Shown: positions 24,706 through 32,833 of the stretch, piece after piece | Numbering within the stretch: position 1 is the stretch's first letter | Layout: every line of letters starts with the position of its first letter | NCBI RefSeq assembly: GCF_034929435.1 | Contig: NZ_JAYFUM010000001.1 | Coordinates: 248,001 to 312,000, forward strand | Direction of reading: 5' to 3' | Source: Arcicella rigui | GTDB lineage: Bacteria > Bacteroidota > Bacteroidia > Cytophagales > Spirosomataceae | Length of the DNA stretch: 64,000 nt | Translations under genes and position numbers: made by a program | Notes under the pieces: model-generated | The model's database searches: none | What the model was told of the DNA's origin: nothing | The model's input: only the letters and a program-made list of their open reading frames with translations

Positions 24706-24740
24706 GGAAACGTTAATTAGTAATTATTAACGTTTCCTTT
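24706..24740 (+). terminator. Terminator-like hairpin between rpsK and rpsD
   Basis: GGAAACGTTAAT (24706-24717) and ATTAACGTTTCC (24726-24737) form a perfect 12-bp stem with an 8-nt loop, followed by TTTTATTT. It resembles an intrinsic terminator inside the cluster; partial read-through would lower rpsD-rpoA-rplQ expression, or it may stabilise the upstream mRNA end. Confidence 0.55.
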
Positions 24741-24798
24741 TATTTACAATAATTACTTCATCGAACAAAAGAGGTTTGATGACTTATTAACATTAGAA

Positions 24799-25404
24799 AT
24801 GGCAAGATATACAGGTCCAAAATCAAAAATTGCTCGTCGTTTTGGTGAGCCAATCTTAGGTCCAAGCAAAGCGTTAGCTCGCAAAAACTATGGCCCAGGT
24901 CAGCACGGTAAAGGTAAACGTGGTAAAGTTTCAGAATATGCTTTACAATTGAAAGAAAAGCAAAAAGTGAAATATACTTATGGTATCCTTGAAAAGCAAT
25001 TTGAAAATCTATACCACAAAGCAGCAGTAAGAGAAGGTATCAAAGGTGAAAACCTTTTGAAACTTTGTGAAGCTCGCTTAGACAACACTGTTTATCGTTT
25101 AGGAATTGCTCCTACTCGTCGTGCAGCTCGTCAGTTGGTTATTCATAAACATATTTTGATTGATGGTGAAATTGTAAACATTCCATCATATTCTCTTAAG
25201 CCAGGACAATTAGTAAGTGTACGTGAGAAATCTAAGTCATTAGAAGTAGTTTCTAACTCACTTGCTGGAAAAGCTGGAAAACGTTTCAACTGGTTAGAAT
25301 GGGATACACCTACAATGACTGGTAAATTCGTTTCTTATCCAGAACGTTCTGACATTCCAGAGAACTTCAATGAGCAAGCAATCGTTGAACTTTACTCTAA
25401 GTAA
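24799..25404 (+). CDS. rpsD: 30S ribosomal protein S4, zinc-free form
   Basis: 201 residues. MARYTGPKSKIARRFGEPILGP at the N-terminus lacks the Cys cluster of zinc-type S4; the S4 RNA-binding domain follows with LCEARLDNTVYRLGIAPTRRAARQLVIHKHILIDG. A primary 16S-binding assembly protein, which in E. coli represses the alpha operon. Confidence 0.97.
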   Translation: MARYTGPKSKIARRFGEPILGPSKALARKNYGPGQHGKGKRGKVSEYALQLKEKQKVKYTYGILEKQFENLYHKAAVREGIKGENLLKLCEARLDNTVYRLGIAPTRRAARQLVIHKHILIDGEIVNIPSYSLKPGQLVSVREKSKSLEVVSNSLAGKAGKRFNWLEWDTPTMTGKFVSYPERSDIPENFNEQAIVELYSK

Positions 25405-25455
25405 TCATATAATTTGACAGGGTAGTGGTCAATAATATTCTGGCAATTTGATTGA

Positions 25456-25502
25456 TAACTTTGTGACTGAGATTTTGCTTTTTAAGAGAGTAAAATCTCA
25501 GT
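25456..25502 (+). promoter_or_regulatory. Hairpin and -7-like box in the rpsD-rpoA gap
   Basis: The 324-nt gap contains TAACTTTG at 25456-25463 (TAnnTTTG, no clear -33) and then ACTGAGATTTT (25466-25476) pairing perfectly with AAAATCTCAGT (25492-25502). No small ORF is convincing here. Confidence 0.35.
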
Positions 25503-25657
25503 TTGTTTGATTTTGTGTTTATTCAATATTAGATATGCAATAGTTAATATTGTTTAATCTAAGGGACTTAATTTTCCGTAAACTTGTAATATAGATGATT
25601 TCTTCTGAAATGTCAAGATTTTATCGAAAAAATAGTAACCCTAAATGCTAAAATTAC

Positions 25658-25691
25658 AGAGTTAATTCGTAAATTGCGAATTGATTACTCT
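25658..25691 (+). promoter_or_regulatory. Hairpin in the rpoA leader
   Basis: AGAGTTAATTCG (25658-25669) pairs with CGAATTGATTACTCT (25677-25691), allowing a 3-nt bulge; it lies 37 nt before the rpoA ATG. Confidence 0.4.
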
Positions 25692-25728
25692 ATTCTTACA
25701 CATTCCAAGGTAAATTACGCTACGAAAT

Positions 25729-26718
25729 ATGTCAATATTAGCATTCCAAATGCCCGATAAAGTTGTCATGGAAAAAGCTGACGACTTTCACGGGTTATTT
25801 GAGTTTAAGCCACTCGAAAAAGGCTATGGCGTTACAATCGGTAATGCACTTCGTAGAATCTTGTTGTCTTCTTTGGAAGGCTACGCTATTACAAGCGTTA
25901 AGGTTGGCGGAGTTTTGCACGAATTTTCAGCCATTGAAGGAGTAATTGAGGATATGACCGAAATTATCTTAAATCTTAAGAAAGTTAGATTTAAGAAAAA
26001 TCAAGAAATCCTTGAAAACAAAATCAATGTTAGAGTTAAAGGTCAAAGTACTCTAAAAGCAGGTGATATTGCCAAGTTTACAAATTATTTTGATATTCTA
26101 AATCCAGATTTAGTAATCTGCCATTTAGATGAATCAAAAGAATTTGAAATGGAAATTATCGTTGAGAAAGGTCGTGGATATGTTCCTTCAGACGAAACCA
26201 GAAACACAGAACCACCTTTTGGTCACATTACGATTGATGCTATCTTTACTCCTATCAAGAATGTAAAGTATAGCATTGAGAATACTCGTGTTGAACAAAA
26301 AACGGATTATGAGAAATTGGTTTTGGATATTGAAACTGATGGATCAATTCATCCTGAAGATGCTTTAAAAGGTGCAGCTTACATCTTGATTCAACACTTT
26401 ATGTTGTTCTCTGACCAAACAATGACTTTTGAGTCGATGAAGGCAGAAGAAGATAACGTGGTAGATGAAGAAATGCTTCACATGAGAAAACTATTGAAGA
26501 CGGCTTTAGCAGATTTAGATCTGTCTGTTCGTGCTTACAATTGTTTGAAATCTGCTGATGTTAGAACTTTAGGTGACTTAGCAAGATTAGAAATCTCTGA
26601 TATGATGAAATTCCGTAACTTCGGTAAGAAGTCATTAACAGAGTTGGAGCAATTAATCGAAGAAAAAGGACTTCACTTCGGTATGGATGTTAGTCGTTAT
26701 CGTTTAGACGAAGACTAA
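25729..26718 (+). CDS. rpoA: DNA-directed RNA polymerase subunit alpha
   Basis: 329 residues. The N-terminal domain (1-230) holds FEPLEKGYGVTIGNALRRILLSSLEG-type dimerisation motifs (here FKPLEKGYG and GNALRRILLSS), and the C-terminal domain (about 245-329) holds LDLSVRAYNCLKSADVRTLGDL and FGKKSLTELEQLIEEKG, the HhH fold that contacts UP elements and activators. Normal length; usual place before rplQ. Confidence 0.97.
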   Translation: MSILAFQMPDKVVMEKADDFHGLFEFKPLEKGYGVTIGNALRRILLSSLEGYAITSVKVGGVLHEFSAIEGVIEDMTEIILNLKKVRFKKNQEILENKINVRVKGQSTLKAGDIAKFTNYFDILNPDLVICHLDESKEFEMEIIVEKGRGYVPSDETRNTEPPFGHITIDAIFTPIKNVKYSIENTRVEQKTDYEKLVLDIETDGSIHPEDALKGAAYILIQHFMLFSDQTMTFESMKAEEDNVVDEEMLHMRKLLKTALADLDLSVRAYNCLKSADVRTLGDLARLEISDMMKFRNFGKKSLTELEQLIEEKGLHFGMDVSRYRLDED

Positions 26719-26886
26719 TCTCATATCAATACAAAATATTAGTATCTATCATTAAGCATTGTAGGTACTAATATTTTTAATTTTTAACAGTAGTAATAGG
26801 TGAGTTGATGAGAATTAACTTAACCGCAATGATTGGCTTTTTTCTGATGAGAACTAAGTAAATCATTTTAAACTTACGAAAAACAA

Positions 26887-27423
26887 ATGAGACACGGTAA
26901 AAAATTCAACCATTTAGGTAGAACTGCTCCTCACAGAGCCGCTATGTTATCAAACATGGCTTCTTCTTTGATTCTTCACAAAAGAATCGAAACAACTGTA
27001 GCGAAAGCTAAAGAATTAAGAAAATATGTAGAGCCTTTGATTACTAAATCTAAGGACGATAGCACAAACAGCCGTCGTGTTGTATTCTCTTATTTACAAA
27101 GCAAAGATGCTGTTAAAGAGCTTTTTGGTATTGTATCTGAGAAAGTAGCTAACCGTCCGGGTGGTTATACAAGAATTATTAAATTAGCGAATCGTCTTGG
27201 TGATAATGCAGAAATGTGTTTAATGGAATTAGTTGACTTCAACGAAACTCTATTGGCTGCTGCAACTGAGAAAGCTGCTAAAACTCGTCGTGGTCGTCGT
27301 TCGGGTGCTAAGAAAACTGAAGCTGCTGTTGAAGCTGCACCAGTTGCTGAAACTCCTTCGGCTGAAGTAGTAGAAGATGAAACTCCTGCTGCTGAGACTT
27401 CGGAAGAAAAAACTGAAGAATAA
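26887..27423 (+). CDS. rplQ: 50S ribosomal protein L17 with an acidic Ala/Glu C-terminal tail
   Basis: 178 residues. Residues 1-121 are a normal L17: MRHGKKFNHLGRTAPHRAAMLSNMA and RPGGYTRIIKLANRLGDNAEMCLMELVDF. Residues 122-178 are an extra low-complexity tail: a basic stretch (AAKTRRGRRSGAKK) and then an acidic Ala/Pro/Glu segment (AETPSAEVVEDETPAAE). The tail is in frame and ends at a TAA 20 nt before the terminator. Its role is unknown. Last gene of the cluster. Confidence 0.96.
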   Translation: MRHGKKFNHLGRTAPHRAAMLSNMASSLILHKRIETTVAKAKELRKYVEPLITKSKDDSTNSRRVVFSYLQSKDAVKELFGIVSEKVANRPGGYTRIIKLANRLGDNAEMCLMELVDFNETLLAAATEKAAKTRRGRRSGAKKTEAAVEAAPVAETPSAEVVEDETPAAETSEEKTEE

Positions 27424-27443
27424 TCTTAACGATTTTTCGATGT

Positions 27444-27479
27444 ACAAAAGGACTTTGACTTTGGTTAAAGTCCTTTTGT
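27444..27479 (+). terminator. Terminator of the ribosomal protein cluster
   Basis: ACAAAAGGACTTT (27444-27456) and AAAGTCCTTTTGT (27467-27479) form a perfect 13-bp stem with a 10-nt loop, 20 nt after the rplQ stop. Confidence 0.85.
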
Positions 27480-27524
27480 TATTTATACCGCATGAAATAG
27501 TCTGTAAAATCAAAGAGACATCCT

Positions 27525-27532
27525 TAAATTTG
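27525..27532 (+). promoter_or_regulatory. -7 box immediately before the lipoprotein gene
   Basis: TAAATTTG lies only 4 nt before the ATG at 27537. If used, transcription would start at or near the start codon and give a leaderless or nearly leaderless mRNA. No -33 TTG is evident. Confidence 0.3.
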
Positions 27533-27536
27533 TATT

Positions 27537-28076
27537 ATGAAATCATTAATCATACTTACTGCTTTTGTTGTATTGGTCACTGGGTGTACTCAAGAATCAA
27601 CAAATGAAACAAAAAAATACTTTGATTTAAACGCTTTTATTCAGGCTAAAATTGAGGTTTTAAATAAGAAAAAACCAGCGTTTGAAAAAACTGTTTGGAA
27701 TGAAAATACACCCGAAACAAAAACTGTAGTGATTCAAGATTGGGGAAAAGAATTGGAATTATTCCTTCAAGCAGATTTGAATAAACCTGCTTATTTGAAC
27801 AGTTATGAAGTAACAGAAACGGAAACTCTTTCTAAATATCAATTAAAAAATACAGAGAGTTTACCTGTAAAATTATTAATGATTCATAAAGTAGAAGGTA
27901 AACCAGAAAGTATAGAAGCGACTGTTCAAAATAAAAATTACCTCTACGAATCTAATAAGCAAATTCGCTTACATTTAACTGAGGGCGAAATAGATAATTA
28001 CTTTATCAGTGGAACGCAACAATTAGTGTTTGGTGATAAAAAGGTATTTAAGGTGGAAGCAAAAGTAAAAAAATGA
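27537..28076 (+). CDS. Lipoprotein of unknown function
   Basis: 179 residues. A 16-residue lipoprotein signal (MKSLIILTAFVVLVTGC) ends in a good lipobox (LVTGC), so Cys17 is probably lipidated. The mature part is polar with alternating strand-like segments (KTVVIQDWGKELELFLQADLNK, split), and no family is recognised. Its last 4 bases overlap the start of the next gene (ATGA), implying translational coupling and a shared function with the SGNH-like protein. Confidence 0.75.
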   Translation: MKSLIILTAFVVLVTGCTQESTNETKKYFDLNAFIQAKIEVLNKKKPAFEKTVWNENTPETKTVVIQDWGKELELFLQADLNKPAYLNSYEVTETETLSKYQLKNTESLPVKLLMIHKVEGKPESIEATVQNKNYLYESNKQIRLHLTEGEIDNYFISGTQQLVFGDKKVFKVEAKVKK

Positions 28077-29038
28077 TACTAAGCTTTGTTAAGAAACTGA
28101 CTTTTCTGTTGTTGTTGGTTGGGTTGAGTATGTATTTTTTGGCTTTTGTAGTTGACTCAGGCTTACGAAAATCCAGAAATGAGCATTATGCTACTTGGAA
28201 CGATTTATTTAATTCAAAAATCAATGCAGAGCTACTGATTTTAGGTTCTTCAAGGGCTGAATTCCATATTTCTCCTAAAATTTTAGATTCAACTTTACAT
28301 TTGAATTCGTACAATTTAGGACTCTCGGCTTGGCATTTTGATATGCAGTATGCTCGCTTCAAATTGTTTTTGGCTCATAATCCTAAACCAAAATACATTA
28401 TTCATAATGTTGATGTTTATGGATTTTCAAAGCGAAATGATGTGGTGAATCGAGAACAGTTTTTGCCCTATATCCACGAACCAATTTTACAAGCAACTAC
28501 TCGTGGACATAAAGGCGAATTTGATATTTATCAGCAGTATATTCCTCTGTATAAATACAAAAATCAGCAAGCTTTGGCTTGGGAAGGAATTTGTAATTTT
28601 GTAAACCTAACAGCTTTGTACGATTCAACCACAAAGTATAAAGGCTATCGAGGAAACGAATATACTTGGAATAAAGATTTTGAACTTTTCAAAAAACGTT
28701 ATCCGAAAGGAGCGAAGTATTCTTTCAATAAGGAAATACTAAAACAATTTGATGAATACTTGGCCTTTTGTGAGCAACAAAATATTAAAGTAATACTTTT
28801 GTATGCACCCGAATATTATGAAGTACAGCCTCTTTACAAGAATAAAAACCAAATGATGGAAATATGCGAAAATGCAGCGAAACGTTTTCATTGTTATTTC
28901 TTAGATTATTCAAAAGATACGCTGTGCTATCAGAAAAAGTACTTCTATAATTCGCAACATTTGAATAAAAATGGAGCAGAGATTTTCTCTAAAAAACTGG
29001 CAGTGGATGTAAAATCCCTGTTGAAAATGAATAAATGA
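28073..29038 (+). CDS. Membrane-anchored SGNH-hydrolase-like protein
   Basis: 321 residues. An N-terminal membrane anchor (FLLLLVGLSMYFLAFVV, about 11-27) is followed by an outside-facing domain. ELLILGSSRAEFHISP (about 59-74) resembles block I of SGNH/DltD-like esterases, with Ser in GSSR as possible nucleophile; YNSQHLNKNGAEIFS near the C-terminus resembles block V with its His, although the usual DxxH Asp is replaced by Ser. The family often moves acyl or acetyl groups on cell-wall or polysaccharide sugars. The gene overlaps the upstream lipoprotein gene by 4 bp and precedes rsmH. Confidence 0.6.
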   Translation: MILSFVKKLTFLLLLVGLSMYFLAFVVDSGLRKSRNEHYATWNDLFNSKINAELLILGSSRAEFHISPKILDSTLHLNSYNLGLSAWHFDMQYARFKLFLAHNPKPKYIIHNVDVYGFSKRNDVVNREQFLPYIHEPILQATTRGHKGEFDIYQQYIPLYKYKNQQALAWEGICNFVNLTALYDSTTKYKGYRGNEYTWNKDFELFKKRYPKGAKYSFNKEILKQFDEYLAFCEQQNIKVILLYAPEYYEVQPLYKNKNQMMEICENAAKRFHCYFLDYSKDTLCYQKKYFYNSQHLNKNGAEIFSKKLAVDVKSLLKMNK

Positions 29039-29094
29039 TTGGTCGTGTTTCGACCACTTTACTAAAATTTGAATTATACGGTATCAATAATATA

Positions 29095-30027
29095 ATGACT
29101 ATTTCAACCGAGTATCATCGCCCAATTATGCTTCAAGAATGCCTTGAAGGACTTAATATTCGTCCAGATGGCGTTTATGTTGATGTAACTTTTGGTGGCG
29201 GTGGTCATTCAAAAGCAATTTTAGAAAGACTAAATGATAAAGGAAAACTTTATGCTTTTGACCAAGACCCCGACGCAAAAAAAAATGCTGATACTATCAA
29301 GGATGCACGCTTTACTTTTATCGAAACCAATTTTAGAAATATCAAAAAATACCTTCGTTTGTACGGAGCTAAAAAAGTAGATGGTATTTTGGCCGATTTT
29401 GGTATTTCTTCGCATCAAATTGACGAACCTACTCGTGGTTTTTCTACCCGTTTTGATGGCGATTTGGATATGCGAATGAACCAAAAAGCAGAAATTTCTG
29501 CCTATACGGTTATTAATGAGTATTCAGAAGCTCAGTTGCATAAGATTTTGGGAATGTATGGCGAAATTAAAAATGCACGTACTTTAGCCAGTGCTATTTA
29601 TAGTGCAAGGCTGAACACCCCAATCAAAACGACAGCCGAACTAAAAGCTATTTTAGAGAAATTTGCTCCTAAATTTAAAGAATTCAAATACTTTGCTCAG
29701 GTTTTTCAAGCTATTCGAATAGAAGTAAATCAGGAATTAGAAGTAATTGAAGAGTTTTTAGAGCAAGTTCCAGAACTTTTAAGAGACGAAGAAAGTCGTT
29801 TGTGTGTGATGACTTTCCATTCTTTGGAAGATAGATTAGTGAAAAATTATATCAAAGCAGGGAATTTCAAAGGAGAGCTTGATAAAGATATAATTTATGG
29901 AACGGTAACAAAACCTTTGATGGCAATTAATAAAAAGCCTATCGAAGCATCGCCAGAAGAACTTTCCATTAATGGAAGAAGTAGGAGTGCGAAATTGAGA
30001 ATTGCCGCTTTATCTGATAACAATTAG
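29095..30027 (+). CDS. rsmH: 16S rRNA (cytosine1402-N4)-methyltransferase RsmH
   Basis: 310 residues from the ATG at 29095; the frame is open to 29035 but YHRPIMLQECLEGL marks the true N-terminus. YVDVTFGGGGHSKAIL is the SAM-binding loop, followed by DGILADFGISSHQIDE, GFSTRFDGDLDMRM and RIEVNQELEVIEEFL, with CVMTFHSLEDRLVK near the end. It modifies the P-site region of 16S rRNA and is the usual first enzyme gene of the dcw cluster. mraZ is not upstream. ftsL follows after 12 nt. Confidence 0.95.
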   Translation: MTISTEYHRPIMLQECLEGLNIRPDGVYVDVTFGGGGHSKAILERLNDKGKLYAFDQDPDAKKNADTIKDARFTFIETNFRNIKKYLRLYGAKKVDGILADFGISSHQIDEPTRGFSTRFDGDLDMRMNQKAEISAYTVINEYSEAQLHKILGMYGEIKNARTLASAIYSARLNTPIKTTAELKAILEKFAPKFKEFKYFAQVFQAIRIEVNQELEVIEEFLEQVPELLRDEESRLCVMTFHSLEDRLVKNYIKAGNFKGELDKDIIYGTVTKPLMAINKKPIEASPEELSINGRSRSAKLRIAALSDNN

Positions 30028-30039
30028 AAAATCTGTATT

Positions 30040-30417
30040 ATGGCTAAAAATGTTTCCAGACAACCCAAAAATCACGCTTCGGTAAATAAACCTTCAAGAG
30101 GGATTTTTGCTTTTTTTGATAGAATATTTGATATGGACATCATTCTGGGTGGTCAGTTTCCTGCCAGTCAGCTACGCTATGTATTGTGGGTATCAGGATT
30201 GATTGTTTTATACATTGTTTCGTCCTTGAATGCCGAAAGCCTGATTCACAAAATAGATGTTGCCAAATCGGATTTAGAAGAAAGAAGAGCCGATTACACG
30301 ACACAAAAAGCTGAGTTTATGAAGGCAGGAAAACAATCGGAAATTATCAAAAGAGTAGAACCAATGGGACTTGAAGAAAACAAAGTGCCGCCTACTAAAA
30401 TTGTTGTGGAAGATTAA
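30040..30417 (+). CDS. FtsL-like cell-division protein
   Basis: 125 residues. A cytoplasmic N-terminus of about 45 residues (with GIFAFFDRIFDMD), one membrane span (YVLWVSGLIVLYIVSSL, about 48-64) and a periplasmic coiled coil (IDVAKSDLEERRADYTTQKAEF). The ending IIKRVEPMGLEENKVPPTKI matches the conserved C-terminal pattern of Bacteroidota FtsL-like proteins. Its position after rsmH supports this. Normally ftsI follows directly; here a terminator follows and ftsI is 10.7 kb away. Confidence 0.82.
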   Translation: MAKNVSRQPKNHASVNKPSRGIFAFFDRIFDMDIILGGQFPASQLRYVLWVSGLIVLYIVSSLNAESLIHKIDVAKSDLEERRADYTTQKAEFMKAGKQSEIIKRVEPMGLEENKVPPTKIVVED

Positions 30418-30424
30418 AACGCAC

Positions 30425-30458
30425 AAAAAAAGCATTTCTCTTGAGAAATGCTTTTTTT
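30425..30458. terminator. Bidirectional terminator after the FtsL-like gene
   Basis: A7-GCATTTCTC (30425-30440) and GAGAAATGC-T7 (30443-30458) form a 16-bp stem with A and T runs on either side, between convergent genes. Confidence 0.92.
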
Positions 30459-30526
30459 ATATAGTTTATACAATGTAATTAATTTCGTTTTAATTAGTCG
30501 GAAACAGGTGGTAATTGCTAATACAA

Positions 30527-31069
30527 TTATTCGGCGTGGGCTTTTTGCTTTTCGTTTGGATTTGCCACAATTCTTTTAATCGTTACAAATCTTTTACGAT
30601 AATAATCAGCGTCTAAATAATCGTATCTCACACCGCCGTTCCATGCAGAGTGAATAAATTTGATGTATTTATCAGTTACTTCTGTAACGATGCCTACATG
30701 ACCAACACGTTTACTTTTTGAATTATGACCTTTGAAGAAAATCAGGTCGCAAGGAAGAGCTTCTAATCTTGAAACAGGGTCGCCTAAAAGGCTTTGGGCT
30801 GAACTTCCATGAGGAAGAGTAAGACCGAAATTATTAAAACAGTATCGAACAAAACCCGAACAATCAAATCCTTTTTTGGTTGTACCACCCGAACGATACC
30901 TAAAATGTAAGTGATTACTGGCAAAATCAAGGAGATTATTTACAGAAGCTAAAGACGCTAAATGCTTCGATTTTTTTACTGTGGAATCTGTTTGTGCTTG
31001 TGTTGATTGCCCCAAAAACGGAAAGCTTAGTCCTGCACAAAGTAATGTAAGTAAGATTTTCTTCAGCAT
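30527..31069 (-). CDS. NlpC/P60-family cysteine peptidase (peptidoglycan hydrolase)
   Basis: 180 residues. The N-terminal hydrophobic segment (ILLTLLCAGLSFPFLG) acts as a signal peptide. The C40 peptidase domain carries the Cys70 nucleophile in KGFDCSGFVRYCF, His124 in RVGHVGIVTE, and the third polar residue His140 in IKFIHSAWNGGV. Such enzymes cut D-Glu-mDAP bonds in peptidoglycan stems, which fits the nearby murein genes. There is no SH3 or LysM targeting domain. It lies at the left edge of the accessory block between ftsL and ftsI. Confidence 0.9.
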   Translation of the reverse strand: MLKKILLTLLCAGLSFPFLGQSTQAQTDSTVKKSKHLASLASVNNLLDFASNHLHFRYRSGGTTKKGFDCSGFVRYCFNNFGLTLPHGSSAQSLLGDPVSRLEALPCDLIFFKGHNSKSKRVGHVGIVTEVTDKYIKFIHSAWNGGVRYDYLDADYYRKRFVTIKRIVANPNEKQKAHAE

Positions 31070-31288
31070 AATTTTCGATATAAGTAGCCAATCTACAAAT
31101 AAAATGGGCTGGGTTTATACTAAAATAAATGTCGATTCTTTTAAGAATACTATTAGTAATTAGGAAACGTTTCTAAATTACTGAAAAAAGTGCAAAACAT
31201 TGTCCTTTTTAGCTGTTTTTTTATGATTTTAGTGCAATTTTTGTCGATTTTAAGGAAAAGTACTATTTTTTTCGCTAAAAGAGGTTTT

Positions 31289-31873
31289 TTAGATTTTGAT
31301 ACTATTCATCATTTTGCTGAAATTACTGGCATCTACTCCGATGTAATTTGCCAAGTATTTATGCGGAACAATTTGAAGAATGTGCGGACTTCTACGAAGT
31401 AATTGTTGAAACTTTTCTTCTGAAGAAAAACACTGAATTTCCACTAATCTTTCTAATACCCCAGACAAAACTCCTACCAGTCCTTTTCTTAATAAAATTT
31501 CAATTTCTGGATGTGTTAGCATCAATGCTTCGACTTGTGAAAATGAAGCCCTTAGCAATTGCGAAGGACTGAGTGTTTCGTAATAATACCGAGAAGGTTT
31601 TTGGTTCATCATTGAATCTAATACACCGCCGAAATTTCCCGAATATGAAAACACCAGTGTGGCTTCTCGCTGTTGTTCGTCTAAATAATACAACCTTTGT
31701 AAGCCTTCTACCACAAAGTATAAATACTTTTCAACCGTTCCCGGAGTGCTAAGTACTTCTTTTCTTTTGGCAGAAAAAGGTTTAAATAAATCATAAAAAG
31801 CCTCAAAAGCTTCCTCAGAAAGTGGATGAATATGATTGACAGTATTTTGAAAAAGTATTTTTGAAGTATTCAT
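31289..31873 (-). CDS. Crp/Fnr-family transcriptional regulator
   Basis: 194 residues. An effector-binding beta roll (KRKEVLSTPGTVEKYLYFVVEGLQRLYYLDEQ, split) and a C-terminal HTH (LQIVPHKYLANYIGVDASNFSKMMNSI). As in the protein at 8.1-8.7 kb, the cAMP-contact residues are not conserved, so the signal is unknown. It is divergent from the first outer-membrane barrel gene and could control that tandem pair. Confidence 0.83.
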   Translation of the reverse strand: MNTSKILFQNTVNHIHPLSEEAFEAFYDLFKPFSAKRKEVLSTPGTVEKYLYFVVEGLQRLYYLDEQQREATLVFSYSGNFGGVLDSMMNQKPSRYYYETLSPSQLLRASFSQVEALMLTHPEIEILLRKGLVGVLSGVLERLVEIQCFSSEEKFQQLLRRSPHILQIVPHKYLANYIGVDASNFSKMMNSIKI

Positions 31874-31896
31874 GAATGAAAAATTATCAGCAAATT

Positions 31897-31904
31897 CAAA
31901 GATA
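31897..31904 (-). promoter_or_regulatory. -7 box for the Crp/Fnr gene
   Basis: CAAAGATA on the plus strand is TATCTTTG on the minus strand, 24 nt from the start codon. Confidence 0.4.
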
Positions 31905-32024
31905 AACCTATTTATGTTTTGTAGGGTTTTGAAGGGTAATTTCTTATTCGCATGAAATTAATTGCTGTACTTCAAATCCAAATGAGTTATTTTGCAAGCT
32001 CATATTTCCAACAATCTAAATACT

Positions 32025-32795
32025 ATGAAAGTATCTCAAAAAGTTTTTGTACACCTTATTTCAGCTCTATTACTCATATCTATTCAGAATCCAATTTTTG
32101 CACAAATAAGTGTGACGGCTCGCTACGGAAAAGGCTTTGTAAATAATGATTTAGTGCATAGAATAGGAACTTTCAGAGTACAATATGCCATCGCTGAAAA
32201 TGATTATGCTTTTGGGATACAAGTGCCTGTTGTGAATAAACTAAGGCTATTTGTGCAGGCTGAAATGGAAATACAAAAGAAGGAGTATCAAACACAATTG
32301 GTGAATTACAAAAATCTTTTCTTAAAACCCGGCAATCCAAGTCGTGTGGAATTTTATGACAATGCTTTTTATCATGTAAAATATACTGCTCATCAATTTC
32401 CTGTTTTAATCAGAAAAGAGTTTCAAGTCCTTCCGAATTTAAGCGTAAGTGTAGCCGCAGGCTTTTTATTGAAATATACTTTTGTGAAAATAGATTCAGA
32501 TGTTTTGACACTGTATGGACAAGAAATTTCTGATTATTCATTTGGACTAACAAAAGACAGACTTGTGGTTAGTCCATATTATGTAAAAGATGCCCAGGCA
32601 TTGTTAAATTTACAAAAGGGTGGTACTCCAAAAATTGCTTCAATTGGTGTGGCTTACAATTTCTACAAATTCAAGATTGGTGCTGAATATCGTTATACTT
32701 CACATTTTATTTTACCAGAAGATTCTCAAGCTTATTCTTCTGTAAATGCTACTTTGGCTTATCATCTATCCAAAATCAAAAAAGAGGCAAAGTAA
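32025..32795 (+). CDS. Outer-membrane beta-barrel protein, first of a tandem pair
   Basis: 256 residues from the ATG at 32025; the frame opens at 31992, but MKVSQKVFVHLISALLL begins a signal peptide ending PIFAQ. The mature protein alternates amphipathic strands (ISVTARYGKGFVN, YAFGIQVPVVNKLRLFVQAEMEI, KIGAEYRYTSHF) and ends in YHLSKIKKEAK. It shares many aligned segments with the next gene (SVTARYGK/SISLRYGK, VKYTAHQFPVL/VKYTANQFPIM, FKIGAEYRYTSH/FKIGTEYRYTKH), so the two arose by duplication. Function unknown; probably a porin-like or structural barrel. Confidence 0.8.
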   Translation: MKVSQKVFVHLISALLLISIQNPIFAQISVTARYGKGFVNNDLVHRIGTFRVQYAIAENDYAFGIQVPVVNKLRLFVQAEMEIQKKEYQTQLVNYKNLFLKPGNPSRVEFYDNAFYHVKYTAHQFPVLIRKEFQVLPNLSVSVAAGFLLKYTFVKIDSDVLTLYGQEISDYSFGLTKDRLVVSPYYVKDAQALLNLQKGGTPKIASIGVAYNFYKFKIGAEYRYTSHFILPEDSQAYSSVNATLAYHLSKIKKEAK

Positions 32796-32833
32796 TTTTC
32801 AACCTTTAACTTAAAAAAGCCATTGTAAGCCTT

